DNA of 64,000 nucleotides from Streptomyces klenkii (GCF_003626645.1 NZ_RBAM01000001.1:558001-622000), one strand, 5' to 3'. Positions 8,016 to 16,426 are shown, counted from the stretch's first letter. The notes: generated by a model not told the origin, from the letters alone. Made by a program: numbers and translations.

Positions 8016-8555
8016 ATGGAGGGACCGCCGTCCGGCACACCGACGCTCATCCGTGCCCTGCTCGACGTGGGCGGCATGAAAGTCGCCGAAATCGCAGACG
8101 TACTGACGGCCATCGACGATCCCGTGCGTCCACTGCACAAAGTGCTCGGCGCCGCCGCGGACCGGCTCGCTACCGCGGACACCGAGCGCGATGACACCGA
8201 ATCGGCGGCCGCGCATGCCGTCGTCGCCGACCTCATCTCCCGGCGTGGCTGGCAGGCGCACGAGTCGGCCCCTGCCGCGGTCGACCTGTCAAAGGCCCTT
8301 GCGGCAAGGGCCCGGTTGGGGCACGAGGCGTTCGTCGAGGTGCTCGACGACTACGCCGATGCCGCCGAGCAGATTGCCCGCGCCGGCCTCGCGTACGTGG
8401 ACCGGCGCGTGGCGGTCGAGAGCATGATGGAAAGCGTGGTGATCGGAACCGTACTGGGCGAGGCGGTGTTCAGCGCGCTGCGCAGACTGGCCCACGTGGA
8501 TGCCTCGGCGAAGCTGTACGGCACAGAGGGGCCGCCGGAGCGGACGACGGGCTGA
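8016..8555 (+). pseudogene. MerR-family regulator lacking its DNA-binding domain
   Basis: The frame from ATG 8016 reads [10 protein letters not shown] then [20 protein letters not shown]...[16 protein letters not shown] and a long helical C-terminus ending TVLGEAVFSALRRLAHVDAS. This is the coiled coil and effector part of a common Streptomyces MerR type whose normal N-terminus (about 50 residues, two helices and wing) is absent. The EGPPSGTPT piece matches the wing of intact relatives, so an internal deletion joins it to LIRALL. No ribosome site precedes it. It cannot bind DNA as a MerR protein. Confidence 0.6.
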
Positions 8556-8660
8556 GCTGGCCGCAAGCTGGAAGGGGCCCACCCGAACGGCAGCGCCGCA
8601 GGGGGAGGGGCTGGGCGAACACGATGGTTCGACCAGCCCCTTACGGCTGCGCCGTATCGT

Positions 8661-8969
8661 TCAGCACGTTTCCGTCTTGCCGTAGTTGCCGAAGGTGCAG
8701 TGGTAGGCCGCCCCCGAGCCCGGGGGAATGGTGAAGCAGTCGCTGTCCGGCCCCCAGCCGATGACGACTCGTGCCCGCTGCGTGTTGCCGCATGCGTTCC
8801 ACACCCACGCGACCTGCCCGGAAGCCTCGTTGTAGATGTCCGTCGAGACGCAACCTGGGACGTCCCCCATCACAGATGCGTCCTGGCCAGGGGCGGCGAC
8901 CGCGGGTCCTGCCGCACAGGCGAGGGCGGCCGCTGCCGCCGGCAAGGTGAACAGAACTTTGCGTGACAC
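8661..8969 (-). CDS. small secreted protein, tendamistat-like (alpha-amylase inhibitor fold)
   Basis: 102 residues starting at GTG 8969 (MSRKVLFTLPAAA). The signal peptide ends near AVAAPG. The mature ~77 residues hold five Cys. The spacing of the second and third (C-x17-C, NACGNTQRARVVIGWGPDSD then CFTIPPG) equals that of tendamistat's C27-C45, and the strand pattern VVIGWG...CFTIPPG parallels its VKVVYE...CYAVAPG. The SWRY inhibitory turn of tendamistat is not present, so alpha-amylase inhibition is not claimed. The ribosome site is weak. The gene stands alone. Confidence 0.62.
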   Translation of the reverse strand: MSRKVLFTLPAAAAALACAAGPAVAAPGQDASVMGDVPGCVSTDIYNEASGQVAWVWNACGNTQRARVVIGWGPDSDCFTIPPGSGAAYHCTFGNYGKTETC

Positions 8970-9366
8970 AGTGGACCGGTCGCCACCCCCGCCCGCAGGG
9001 TCCGGCGTTCCCCCGTGGGCCTCCGGATACCCGGCCGTGATGCCTGCAACCCTCCCTGCTCGGGAGCGGATCGGCGAACCACTCGCGGGTCACGTGAGGC
9101 GGCGACGCCCCACGTGTTTTCACTTGTTTCCACCTCAGAGAAGAGCACCGGCGGAACCGGCCCTGCCTACTACGGCCTTGCAGCTCGCGAGGGGAAGTGG
9201 GTGGCTGGGGCCGCTTTCGACTGCCGACGCCGTCGAAAAAAGGAGTCCCGGAAAGCTCAGGATGAGAGGAAGCGGGGTGAGGGCGGCTCCTGAGCCGGTC
9301 GGCTCGAGTCGTCCGCCGCCGCTGCCGGCGCGAGGCCAGGACGGTGATCAAGGCGGGCCACCCAGC
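8970..9366. other. 396-bp stretch without a recognised gene
   Basis: This is the upstream region of the small secreted protein gene and the downstream region of the Cys-rich gene at 9367. It includes an A-rich patch (about 9236-9245, GAAAAAAGG), unusual for this GC-rich DNA. No frame shows a recognisable protein, and I see no strong hairpin. Confidence 0.35.
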
Positions 9367-9921
9367 TCAGCCCGGCTCAGGCCCGAAGCCCTCGGCCCTC
9401 GCTGTACGCCCTGCCCCCGCCGTCCCTGCGATTCCGGCTGTCCCGGCTGCCTCCGCCGGATGCGAGGTGCCCGTTGCCGGGGGACGGCCGGCCGGGGTCG
9501 GCCGGTAGACGACGAGCGGGCAGACACCACAGGCGCGCGGTTCGTCCTGCGCGAACCATCGGCATTCGGCGCGGATTCCGCACCGCGGGAGGCCGTCAGC
9601 CTGGTCCGGCCCGGCTTCGGGCCGGGCGCCGGCCAATCGGCCGATCAGGGAACAGTGCCGGCCACTCCAGTGCTCGCAGGCCTCTTGCGCACAGGTGTCC
9701 GCGAACCGGAAGCGGGACTCCGGGTCGCCGTGTCCTGTGCACGCCTCGATGAACCGCTCGTCGACGGGCATGGTGGGGCGCACGTAGCCGAGGCGCCCGT
9801 CCTCTCCCAGCATCGCGATGAGCACGGCTCCTTCGTGGCAGGCGGAGCTGGGGCACAGTGTGCCTCGTTCCACGGTTCCCGGGGTCGGTACCGGATCGGT
9901 GCCGGAGCCCGCGGGCGCCAC
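9367..9921 (-). CDS. Cys-rich protein in ATP-grasp RiPP operon
   Basis: 184 residues. The first ~130 carry ordered cysteines: CPSSACHEGAVLIAMLGEDG, then TCAQEACEHWSGRHCSLIG, then RCGIRAECRWFAQDEPRACG with VCPLVVY. The Cx4C, Cx4Cx6C and CxxC spacings suggest metal (Zn or Fe-S) binding. The last 40 residues are Ala/Gly/Thr low complexity (AGTAGIAGTAGAG). It is the third gene of a minus-strand set with the ATP-grasp enzyme and Cys-rich precursor, 132 nt downstream of the former. I do not know a characterised homologue; a partner or accessory role in maturation is inferred from context only. Confidence 0.65.
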   Translation of the reverse strand: MAPAGSGTDPVPTPGTVERGTLCPSSACHEGAVLIAMLGEDGRLGYVRPTMPVDERFIEACTGHGDPESRFRFADTCAQEACEHWSGRHCSLIGRLAGARPEAGPDQADGLPRCGIRAECRWFAQDEPRACGVCPLVVYRPTPAGRPPATGTSHPAEAAGTAGIAGTAGAGRTARAEGFGPEPG

Positions 9922-10053
9922 CTAGACCTCGACCTGCCGCACGCGGATGCCCTGGGTACCCTCAGCCGAGCACCGGGCTGTGCGCCGCGCGACCTGACGC
10001 CTCCGGCAGGGTGAGGGGCCGGTGGTCCGTATGCCGGCCGGCACGCTTCACCG

Positions 10054-11001
10054 TCATGAAGGTCGTGAAGCTTCTGCATTCGACAGAAGAAAGTCGAAGA
10101 AGTGGTCGGCCAACGGTTCCCCCAGCAAGGGCTCGAGGAAGAGGAACTGCCCCTGAGGGTTCACTTCGAGCCAAACGGGTTCGCCGTGCGGTGTGAGCTT
10201 GATGTCGATGATCCCCATGCGCAGGTCGAGTCGCTGCAGTACTGAAGCGACTTGCCGGGCCACTTCCGCCGGGACGCTCCATTTGGAGATGGGGACACTC
10301 AAGTCAGGGCGCCAGTCAAGGCGGTCCGTCTCGATCAAGGCAGCGTAGAAGCGATCGCCGAAGCAGTTGAGTCTCACGTGCCGCCTGCCAGGGATGTACT
10401 CCTGGTATACGGCAGGGCACGCGGTGAAAGACTCCTCGGGGATGGAAGAGGGATCATCGATGTACTGAGTGAACATCAACGGGCCGCTCGCGCCGACCAC
10501 TGGCTTGACGATGATCCGTCCCACCTGCCGAGCGAAATCAATGACATCCTGGCGCGATTGAGAGACGAGGGTCCGTGGAACGCGGAACCCCGCCTCCTGC
10601 GCCACGGAAAGCTGGTACAGCTTGTCCGCGGCGCGGTCGGTCGCCTCCGGTAGCGATACCCACAGGCCTCGATAGGCTGCCGAGAGGATCCCGCCGAGGG
10701 CGCCACGGCAATCGTTGTTGACCAGACGTCGCTGAAAGTCGTCCGCTGTCAGAGCCGAGACCTGCTGATTCGCCCTCATTCTCCGCCACCACAGCACCGA
10801 GACATCGGCTAGAGGCAGGGCAACCCCATCGGACGTCAGGACCGTGGCGGACGGGTCTCCGTCAGAACTCCACGCCAGGCTGTGCCGCCCGCTGATCCGG
10901 TCGCACTCCATGATGTGGAAATCGGCGTACCCGCGGCGGGCGGCGGCTTCCCGAACGGCAAGGGTGTGGAGATCGTCCCTGACGGACACCGTGAGGATCA
11001 T
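10054..11001 (-). CDS. ATP-grasp RiPP maturase (MvdC/MvdD-like graspetide synthetase family)
   Basis: 315 residues. The N-terminal pre-ATP-grasp part has the family-typical SVLWWRRMRANQQ and DCRGALGGI segments. The ATP-grasp core has the K-loop RIIVKPVVGASG, YQEYIPGRRHVRLN and, near the C-terminus, MGIIDIKLTPHGEPVWLEVN followed by PQGQF, with the Glu and Asn that bind Mg-ATP. Family enzymes join side-chain carboxylates to Ser/Thr or Lys (esters, amides) in a precursor peptide. The start codon overlaps the stop of the precursor gene by 4 nt (ATGA), so the two are translationally coupled. The bond it makes on this particular Cys-rich substrate is unknown. Confidence 0.8.
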   Translation of the reverse strand: MILTVSVRDDLHTLAVREAAARRGYADFHIMECDRISGRHSLAWSSDGDPSATVLTSDGVALPLADVSVLWWRRMRANQQVSALTADDFQRRLVNNDCRGALGGILSAAYRGLWVSLPEATDRAADKLYQLSVAQEAGFRVPRTLVSQSRQDVIDFARQVGRIIVKPVVGASGPLMFTQYIDDPSSIPEESFTACPAVYQEYIPGRRHVRLNCFGDRFYAALIETDRLDWRPDLSVPISKWSVPAEVARQVASVLQRLDLRMGIIDIKLTPHGEPVWLEVNPQGQFLFLEPLLGEPLADHFFDFLLSNAEASRPS

Positions 11002-11264
11002 TGCTCAGGGCAGTCCACGCAGCAATCGTCGCTGCAACCGCACGAACAGGACTCGGACGCCGACCCTGCCATGCGGCTGGCATCGATCCTGAGGCCGGTG
11101 GTGGCACGAACGGCCTCTTCCCAAGCCTGGAGTTCATCGGGAGTCTCCAGACGAACATAGGAATCAGGCTGTGCTCTGAGGACGACCGGGGGAGGCACCG
11201 CAGAACCGATGCTTGTCAAGCCCTTCGTCCTGCCTACGGATTCCCCAAGTTGAAATGTTGCCAT
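10998..11264 (-). CDS. Cys-rich putative ATP-grasp RiPP precursor peptide
   Basis: 88 residues from ATG 11264, with GGAG 9 nt upstream; an earlier ATG abuts that site and is less likely. The N-terminal two thirds looks like a leader (MATFQLGESVGRTKGL, PPPVVLRAQPDSYVRL, and an acidic helix TPDELQAWEEAVRATTG). The C-terminal 20 residues hold seven Cys interleaved with Ser, Asp and Glu: SASESCSCGCSDDCCVDCPE. An acidic and Ser-rich tail beside an ATP-grasp ligase is what a graspetide core looks like, but a Cys-dense core is not typical. The stop codon overlaps the ATP-grasp start. Confidence 0.7.
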   Translation of the reverse strand: MATFQLGESVGRTKGLTSIGSAVPPPVVLRAQPDSYVRLETPDELQAWEEAVRATTGLRIDASRMAGSASESCSCGCSDDCCVDCPEQ

Positions 11265-11368
11265 TGAGATCATCTCCGGGGAAGGTGTGAGGTGTGGCGT
11301 GGATGTTCCCCTGACTCCATGACAGCACCACCACCGTGTCGATGCACGTTCTGACGCCATAGGTTTAG

Positions 11369-11551
11369 TCAGTCGGGAGGGTAGTCGTGGTAGTGGCCCC
11401 AGCCGAGGACGTCCTGCTCGGGCGGGGTCTTATAGACGTCGTCCTTCGTCTCTTCCCGCGCTTTCCCGGCTCGTTCCGCCTCGCCCCGTCGCCGGTGCTT
11501 GTCCTCGGCGGCATGGGCCTCCTTGTGTTTTCTCTTCGGCAGCCAGCTCAT
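11369..11551 (-). CDS. small basic protein, possible RiPP-associated peptide
   Basis: 60 residues starting MSWLPKRKHKEAHAAEDKH, highly charged in the first 40 residues, then KTPPEQDVLGWGHYHDYPPD at the C-terminus. It is co-directional with, and 104 bp upstream of, the Cys-rich precursor gene. The ribosome site is weak and the open frame extends further upstream. The composition switch from charged leader-like to aromatic/His/Asp tail is suggestive of a second precursor, but I do not recognise a family. Confidence 0.4.
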   Translation of the reverse strand: MSWLPKRKHKEAHAAEDKHRRRGEAERAGKAREETKDDVYKTPPEQDVLGWGHYHDYPPD

Positions 11552-12129
11552 GGCCCGAATCCCATCTTTCTCGCACTTCAACCTCAATTTCAGGTTCACA
11601 CGCGTAGGCGGGGCGTGCATCCCTCCCGACGGTCTCGAAAGACCTGGGAGGGTCGCAGTCCCGGCTCGTCGAGCGACTGAAAGTGACTGTGCGGGGACTG
11701 GGGTAGTGCTTATTTGAGCCTCCCGGGTCGACCGGCAGGTCAGCCCCGGCAATCCGGACCTGGGGCGGAGCCCGCCACCCGCCTGTGCCGACCTTGGGCA
11801 GCAAGGGCGCCGGAAAGATCACCACCGGTGTCCTGCCGGCCCGGGTCGGCCGGCGCCTATCGGCCAATGGGCGTGTCTTCATCCGCCGCGAGGATGACCG
11901 GCTGCGGGGTCTGCCCTGGTCGTCCGCCACCATCGGCCTCTCACGCCCGCCGGCTGTGGGCCGGGCCCGACGGAATCTGGACGAGCCGGGGGACCTTCTA
12001 CCGCCGGGGCATACGCCTGACCGGGCTCGGTGGCCTCCTGGCGGCCTCCGCCGTCGGCTACCTGCTGCTCGGCGGCTGACATGGACGGGTGAGTCGCTCG
12101 TCCCTACCCGCGGAACCACAGCGGCGAAT
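11552..12129. other. 578-bp stretch without a confident gene
   Basis: No complete gene is recognised. The plus-strand frame ending at 12079 closes with GTFYRRGIRLTGLGGLLAAS and a short hydrophobic tail, which looks like the membrane end of a lost protein. Nothing upstream of it in frame is recognisable. Confidence 0.35.
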
Positions 12130-12160
12130 TTGACCCTCCCCTTACGTCAGGCTTCAGTCT
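12130..12160 (+). promoter_or_regulatory. MerR-type promoter (19-bp spacer) of the tipA-like operon
   Basis: TTGACC (12130-12135), a 19-nt spacer containing CTCCCCTTACGTCAGG, then CAGTCT (12155-12160), 24 nt before the TipA-like start. The stretched 19-bp spacer is the hallmark of promoters activated by MerR proteins, and tipA is known to be autogenously controlled this way. Confidence 0.6.
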
Positions 12161-12183
12161 GATGCCGACGAAAGGGCAGGTGG

Positions 12184-12984
12184 ATGAGCTACTCCGTGGG
12201 GCAGGTGTCGGCTTTCGCCGACGTGACGGTGCGTACTCTGCACCACTACGACAAGGCGGGGCTGCTCTCGCCCAGCGAGCGCAGCCACGCCGGATACCGG
12301 CTCTACAGCGAGGCCGACCTGGCACGTCTCCAGCAGATCCTCTTCTACCGTGAGCTGGGCTTCCCCCTCGATGAGATCGCTGCGATCTTCAAGGAGCCGC
12401 AGGCGAACGCCGTGGAGCACCTGCGAGCCCGCCAGCGGCAGCTGAGTGAGGAGATCGCCAGGTTGCAGCGGCTGGCCGAGGTGGCGGAACGAGCCATCGA
12501 GGTCCAGCAGACAGGGGTGTCCCTGACTCCTCAGGAGCGCTTCGAGGTCTTCGGTGAGATCACCTTCGACCTGAGCTACGCCACCGAGGCGGAGCGGAAA
12601 TGGGCGCACTCGGAAGGGCAACGCGAGGCGATGGCGCGCGCCGCCGCCCACACCAAGGAGGACTGGCGCCGGCTCATGGGCGAAGCCACCGCCTGGCGCG
12701 CGGAGCTGCTCGCGGCCTTCGACGACGGGGAGCCGGCCAACGGCGAGCGGACCATGGACCTGGCCGAGGAGCACCGCCTGCACATCTCCCGCTGGTTCAC
12801 CACCTGCCCGCCCGACATGCACCGGCGCATCGCGGACGACTTCCTAGCCGACCCGCGCGCCTTCGCCCTGGTCGTACCGCCGTCGCAGCAGCGCCCGGGC
12901 CTGGCCGCCTACATGTCCAAGGCGGTCCACGCCAACGCCGCCCGCCACGCAGGCGGCCCCGCCGACTCCGAGGAGCACCGATGA
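12184..12984 (+). CDS. TipA-like MerR-family regulator (TipAS-type effector domain)
   Basis: 266 residues. Residues 1-70 are the MerR winged helix (SYSVGQVSAFADVTVRTLHH, GLLSPSERSHAGYRLYSEAD). Residues 75-110 are the coiled coil (LDEIAAIFKEP...LSEEIARLQRLAEVA). Residues ~130-255 are the TipAS-like antibiotic recognition domain (YATEAERKWAHSEGQREAMA, EEHRLHISRWFTTCPPDMHR). TipAL of S. lividans binds thiopeptides through this domain and activates transcription. The conserved Cys of TipAS may correspond to the Cys in FTTCPPDMH. Its stop overlaps the glycosyltransferase start (ATGA), so the pair is one operon. RBS: GGGCAGGTGG before the ATG. Confidence 0.9.
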   Translation: MSYSVGQVSAFADVTVRTLHHYDKAGLLSPSERSHAGYRLYSEADLARLQQILFYRELGFPLDEIAAIFKEPQANAVEHLRARQRQLSEEIARLQRLAEVAERAIEVQQTGVSLTPQERFEVFGEITFDLSYATEAERKWAHSEGQREAMARAAAHTKEDWRRLMGEATAWRAELLAAFDDGEPANGERTMDLAEEHRLHISRWFTTCPPDMHRRIADDFLADPRAFALVVPPSQQRPGLAAYMSKAVHANAARHAGGPADSEEHR

Positions 12985-14195
12985 GGATCCTGATCGCCGC
13001 GGCCGGATCGCGCGGCGACGTCGCGCCCTATACGGGCCTGGGCGCCGCACTGCACCGGGCCGGGTACGACGTCGCCCTCGCCGCCACGGACGCCTTCGCG
13101 CCCCTCGTGGGCGCCGCCGGGCTGGAATTCCGCAGCCTCCCCGGCGACACACGGGCGCGTGGTGACGTCACCGACAGACGTGAACTGATGCGCACCGCCG
13201 CCGCCTTCATCACCGAACTGGGCCAGGGGTTCGCCGACGCGGCCGACGGTGGCACGGATCTGCTCCTGCTGTCGGCCACCACGGCCCCGCTCGGCTGGCA
13301 CCTCACCGAAGCCACGGGCATACCGAGCCTCGGCGCGTACCTCCAGCCCACCGCACCGACCGGTGACTTCCCGCCCGTCGTCACAAGCTCCCGCTCACTG
13401 GGCCGCCTCGCCAACCGCGCAACCGGACGCTTCGCCCTCCGCATGGCCGACCGCGTCTTCGAACGGGCGGTCACAGAACTGCGCCACCGTCTCCAACTGC
13501 CCCCGCTCCCGCCCTCCGCCATGCGGCGACGGCAGGAGCAGGCGAACTGGCCCGTCCTGCACGGCTTCAGCACGGCATTGGTGCCCCGCCCCTCCGACTG
13601 GCGTTCCGGTCTGGAGGTCGTGGGCACCTGGTGGCCCCACCACGATGCGGCCCAACTGCTTCCCACGGAACTGGAGGACTTCCTTCACGCCGGGCCCCGG
13701 CCCGTCCTCATCGGCTTCGGGAGCATGGCGGCCGGGGACGGGGAACGGCTGAGCGAGATCGCCGTGCGAGCCTTGCGCCTCGCCGGGCTGCGCGGCATCC
13801 TTCAAGGCGGCAGTGCCGGGCTCGCCGCCGAGGGCGACGACGTGCTCACCATCGGCGACGTGCCGCACGCCTTGCTGTTCCCGCGGCTGGCGGCGGTCGT
13901 CCACCACGCCGGAGCGGGAACCTCGGCCGCCGCGTTGCGCGCCGGAGTGCCCGCGGTCACCGTCCCGGTGACTGCGGACCAGCCGTTCTGGGCGGGACGG
14001 CTCGCCACCCTCGGCGCCGCCACCGACCCGATCCCCTTCCGGTCCCTCACCGCCGAACGGCTCGCCGACGCGCTCACCCGGGCAGTGAAACAGCAGACCT
14101 ACGCGCGAGCCGCTGAGAGAGTGGCGCGACACATGGCGACCGAGGACGGGACAGCCCAGGTTCTCAAGGCCGTCCAGCGACTGACGAAAGGCTGA
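12981..14195 (+). CDS. GT1-family glycosyltransferase (MGT / sterol-glucosyltransferase type)
   Basis: 404 residues, start overlapping the upstream regulator. The N-terminal Rossmann domain begins MRILIAAAGSRGDVAPYTGL and contains the usual GHxxP-like acceptor region. The C-terminal donor domain has RPVLIGFGSMAAGD and the GT1 donor signature: FPRLAAVVHHAGAGTSAAAL, PAVTVPVTADQPFWAGRL. Such enzymes move glucose or similar sugars from UDP- or TDP-donors onto sterols, polyketides or antibiotics. Co-transcription with a TipA-type drug sensor suggests inducible glycosylation (inactivation) of a xenobiotic; that role is inferred. Confidence 0.88.
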   Translation: MRILIAAAGSRGDVAPYTGLGAALHRAGYDVALAATDAFAPLVGAAGLEFRSLPGDTRARGDVTDRRELMRTAAAFITELGQGFADAADGGTDLLLLSATTAPLGWHLTEATGIPSLGAYLQPTAPTGDFPPVVTSSRSLGRLANRATGRFALRMADRVFERAVTELRHRLQLPPLPPSAMRRRQEQANWPVLHGFSTALVPRPSDWRSGLEVVGTWWPHHDAAQLLPTELEDFLHAGPRPVLIGFGSMAAGDGERLSEIAVRALRLAGLRGILQGGSAGLAAEGDDVLTIGDVPHALLFPRLAAVVHHAGAGTSAAALRAGVPAVTVPVTADQPFWAGRLATLGAATDPIPFRSLTAERLADALTRAVKQQTYARAAERVARHMATEDGTAQVLKAVQRLTKG

Positions 14196-14252
14196 TGCCG
14201 GCGCGTTCCCGGTGGTGGGGAGGCGCACGCCGCCCGCGGCCCGCAGTGCCGG

Positions 14253-15236
14253 TTACGGCAGGGCGATTTCGGCGACCTTGGACCGGACGTAGGCGCGGGC
14301 CGTGACCGGCGAGTGGGATACCCGGCCGATCGGGGCGGGGAGTGACTCGACGACGGTGTACGGATCGCAGTCGTAGAAGTAGACCAGGGACATCAGCTCT
14401 TCGGACGGGGCGTCGGCGGGCGGGGCCGGTACGCGGTGGCGCCCGGAGCGCCAGCGGTCGCCGGTCCAGCGGGCCATCAGGTCACCGATGTTGACGGTGA
14501 GCGCCTCGGGGTCGTAGGGGGCGTCCTGCCAGCCGCCGTCCTCGGTGTGGATTTGCAGGCCGCCCTTGCCGGGCTGGCGGTCGAGGACGGTGATGGTGCC
14601 GAAGTCGGTGTGCGGGCCGACCCGGAACTGGCCCGGCCGCGGCGCTCCCGCGGTGGTGACGGCGGGATACCAGTTGAGGGTCAGGGTCCAGTCGGGGCGG
14701 GTGGTGTGGCGGGTGAAGAAGTCGAGGGGCCGGCGCAGGGCCGCCGCCAGGAGTTCGAGCAGCTCGTCGGCGAGCGCTCGCATGGAACGTGCGTAGAGTG
14801 CGAGGAGGGGTCGCAGAGCCTGGGGTTGGGACGGCCAGGTCTCCGGCAGCAGTCCGGACCCGACCGGTCCGGCCCCGGCGGGGAGCGCAGCAGTGTCGTC
14901 GTACGGGCCGGGGGCCACCGACCAGGTCTCCAGCAGGTCCGGTGGCGTCACGAGGCCTTCTGCCCGGCCGGTGGCCACCGCTCCCGGTCCGCGCCAGCCG
15001 TACTGGCCGGCCTGGGCCAGGAACGGCAGCTTGGCGTCGACCGGCTGATGGAAGAACATGCGGGCCGCGGCGCGGATCGCGGCGGGCAGGCCGGGGGGAA
15101 CGCCATGACCGGTGACGAGCAGGAAGCCCGCTCGCTCAAGCGCCCCGTCGACGGCCGCGGCGAGACGCTCGCGGCTCCGGCGGTCACCGGTCCGCCACAG
15201 CGAGAGGTCGATCGTGGGAAGGGTGGAAGCACTCAT
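14253..15236 (-). CDS. 2-oxoglutarate/Fe(II) oxygenase, isopenicillin N synthase-like
   Basis: 327 residues, AGGAGG ~9 nt before the ATG. The DIOX_N half (TIDLSLWR, GFLLVTGHGVPPGL) is followed by the 2OG-Fe(II) core with the facial triad His209-x-Asp211 (VGPHTDFGTIT) and His267 (RWRSGRHRVP). Plant-type and bacterial IPNS-like enzymes with this layout hydroxylate or desaturate small molecules. It is divergent from the double-Lrp regulator at 15428, with ~190 bp between. An amino-acid-type substrate would fit an Lrp partner but is not shown. Confidence 0.87.
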   Translation of the reverse strand: MSASTLPTIDLSLWRTGDRRSRERLAAAVDGALERAGFLLVTGHGVPPGLPAAIRAAARMFFHQPVDAKLPFLAQAGQYGWRGPGAVATGRAEGLVTPPDLLETWSVAPGPYDDTAALPAGAGPVGSGLLPETWPSQPQALRPLLALYARSMRALADELLELLAAALRRPLDFFTRHTTRPDWTLTLNWYPAVTTAGAPRPGQFRVGPHTDFGTITVLDRQPGKGGLQIHTEDGGWQDAPYDPEALTVNIGDLMARWTGDRWRSGRHRVPAPPADAPSEELMSLVYFYDCDPYTVVESLPAPIGRVSHSPVTARAYVRSKVAEIALP

Positions 15237-15427
15237 GCCGCTCTCCTCCTGCCTCTAGTCCTGCCGCGTCCGGGATGTCGTGAAACGGCCCGGTCATAGT
15301 CCTTCCCGAGGGCGGGCGTCACCCAGCCGCCCGCCGAGAAGTGGGAGGAACAGGCAAGAGCGGCCGGTGGTTCGGGAGAATACGGCAGGGCACGGGCCAC
15401 GGCGTGAGCGCAGGGGAGGTCACGGTG

Positions 15428-16426
15428 ATGGGCACAGAATCGGGCTCGGGCACCTTCGACACTCTGGAACTGGAGTTGCTGCACGCCCTCCAGCTCGACG
15501 GACGGGCGGCACTGAGCCGCATCGCGCACCGGCTGGGCACCTCGGAACGCACGCTGGCCCGCCGCTACAGCAGACTGCGCACACTGGGCCTGCGCGTCGT
15601 CGGCCAGCCGGTCCCGGCACGGCTGGGGATGACCCGCTGGCTGCTGCGTCTCCACTGCGCTCCCGGTTCCGCGGGCTCCGTCGCCCACGCCCTTGCCCGC
15701 CGGGCCGACACCAGCTGGATCTCACTGGCCTCCGGGGGCACCGAGCTGTACTGCGCCCTCACCACCCCCACGCCGCACGAGCGGGACGCCCTGCTCCTGG
15801 AGAAGCTGCCCCGCACCCCCGGCCTGACGGGCATCGGCGCACACTGCCTGCTACGCCTCTTCACCGACATCACCAGCACCTGGTACGCCCACGGCATACC
15901 CTTCGGCCCGGCCCGCAGGGACGGGGAAGCGGGCGCTCCGGTGCCGGCCCCGGAGCGCCCCGAACTCCCCGGGCCCCTGACCCTGGACACCACCGACCGG
16001 GCCCTCCTCGCCGAGCTGGCCGAGGACGGCCGGGCCGGCCTACCCGAGCTCGCGGCCGCCACCGGCCGCTCGCCCTCCAGCGTCCAGCGCCGCCTCGAAC
16101 GCCTGAAAGGCCAGGGCGCACTGGGCTTCTCCGTGGATTTCGCGCCCCGGCACCTGGGTTATCACCTGATGACCCACCTTTGGCTGCGCGTGACCCCCGG
16201 CCACGTCCCGGCCGTCGGCCGCGTCCTGGCGACCCACCCGGAAATAGCCTTCGCGGCCGCCACCACCGGTCCGCACAATCTCGTGGCCACGGGCATCTTC
16301 CGCGGCGACCACGATCTCCACCACTACCTCGACCACCGCATCGGCTCGCTCCCCGGCATCCAGTCCGTCGAGACCGCCCCCATCCTCCACGAGGTCAAAC
16401 GGCTCTCCAGGCCTCAACTTTTCTGA
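15428..16426 (+). CDS. double-domain Lrp/AsnC-family regulator
   Basis: 332 residues, start ATG 15428 with GGGGAGG 8 nt upstream. Two Lrp halves sit in tandem. The first HTH is LELELLHALQLDGRAALSRI...TLARRYSRLRTLG followed by a RAM-like ligand domain. The second HTH is LDTTDRALLAELAEDGRAGL...SSVQRRLERLKGQG followed by a second RAM-like half (HLMTHLWLRVTPGHVPAVGR). Single-chain 'pseudo-dimers' of this size are a regular Streptomyces subtype. It is divergent from the 2OG oxygenase, its likely target. Its last 13 nt overlap the end of the convergent gene at 16414. Confidence 0.87.
   Translation: MGTESGSGTFDTLELELLHALQLDGRAALSRIAHRLGTSERTLARRYSRLRTLGLRVVGQPVPARLGMTRWLLRLHCAPGSAGSVAHALARRADTSWISLASGGTELYCALTTPTPHERDALLLEKLPRTPGLTGIGAHCLLRLFTDITSTWYAHGIPFGPARRDGEAGAPVPAPERPELPGPLTLDTTDRALLAELAEDGRAGLPELAAATGRSPSSVQRRLERLKGQGALGFSVDFAPRHLGYHLMTHLWLRVTPGHVPAVGRVLATHPEIAFAAATTGPHNLVATGIFRGDHDLHHYLDHRIGSLPGIQSVETAPILHEVKRLSRPQLF

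Noticed and set aside
8836..10014. 392-codon plus-strand open frame across the ATP-grasp operon region
   Set aside because: It overlaps two minus-strand genes with ordered Cys motifs and a signal peptide, and has no recognisable domain itself.
11714..12079. Plus-strand frame ending in a hydrophobic tail (TGLGGLLAASAVGYLLLGG)
   Set aside because: Only the last ~35 residues look protein-like; there is no start, ribosome site or recognisable upstream domain, so it is mentioned only as possible debris.
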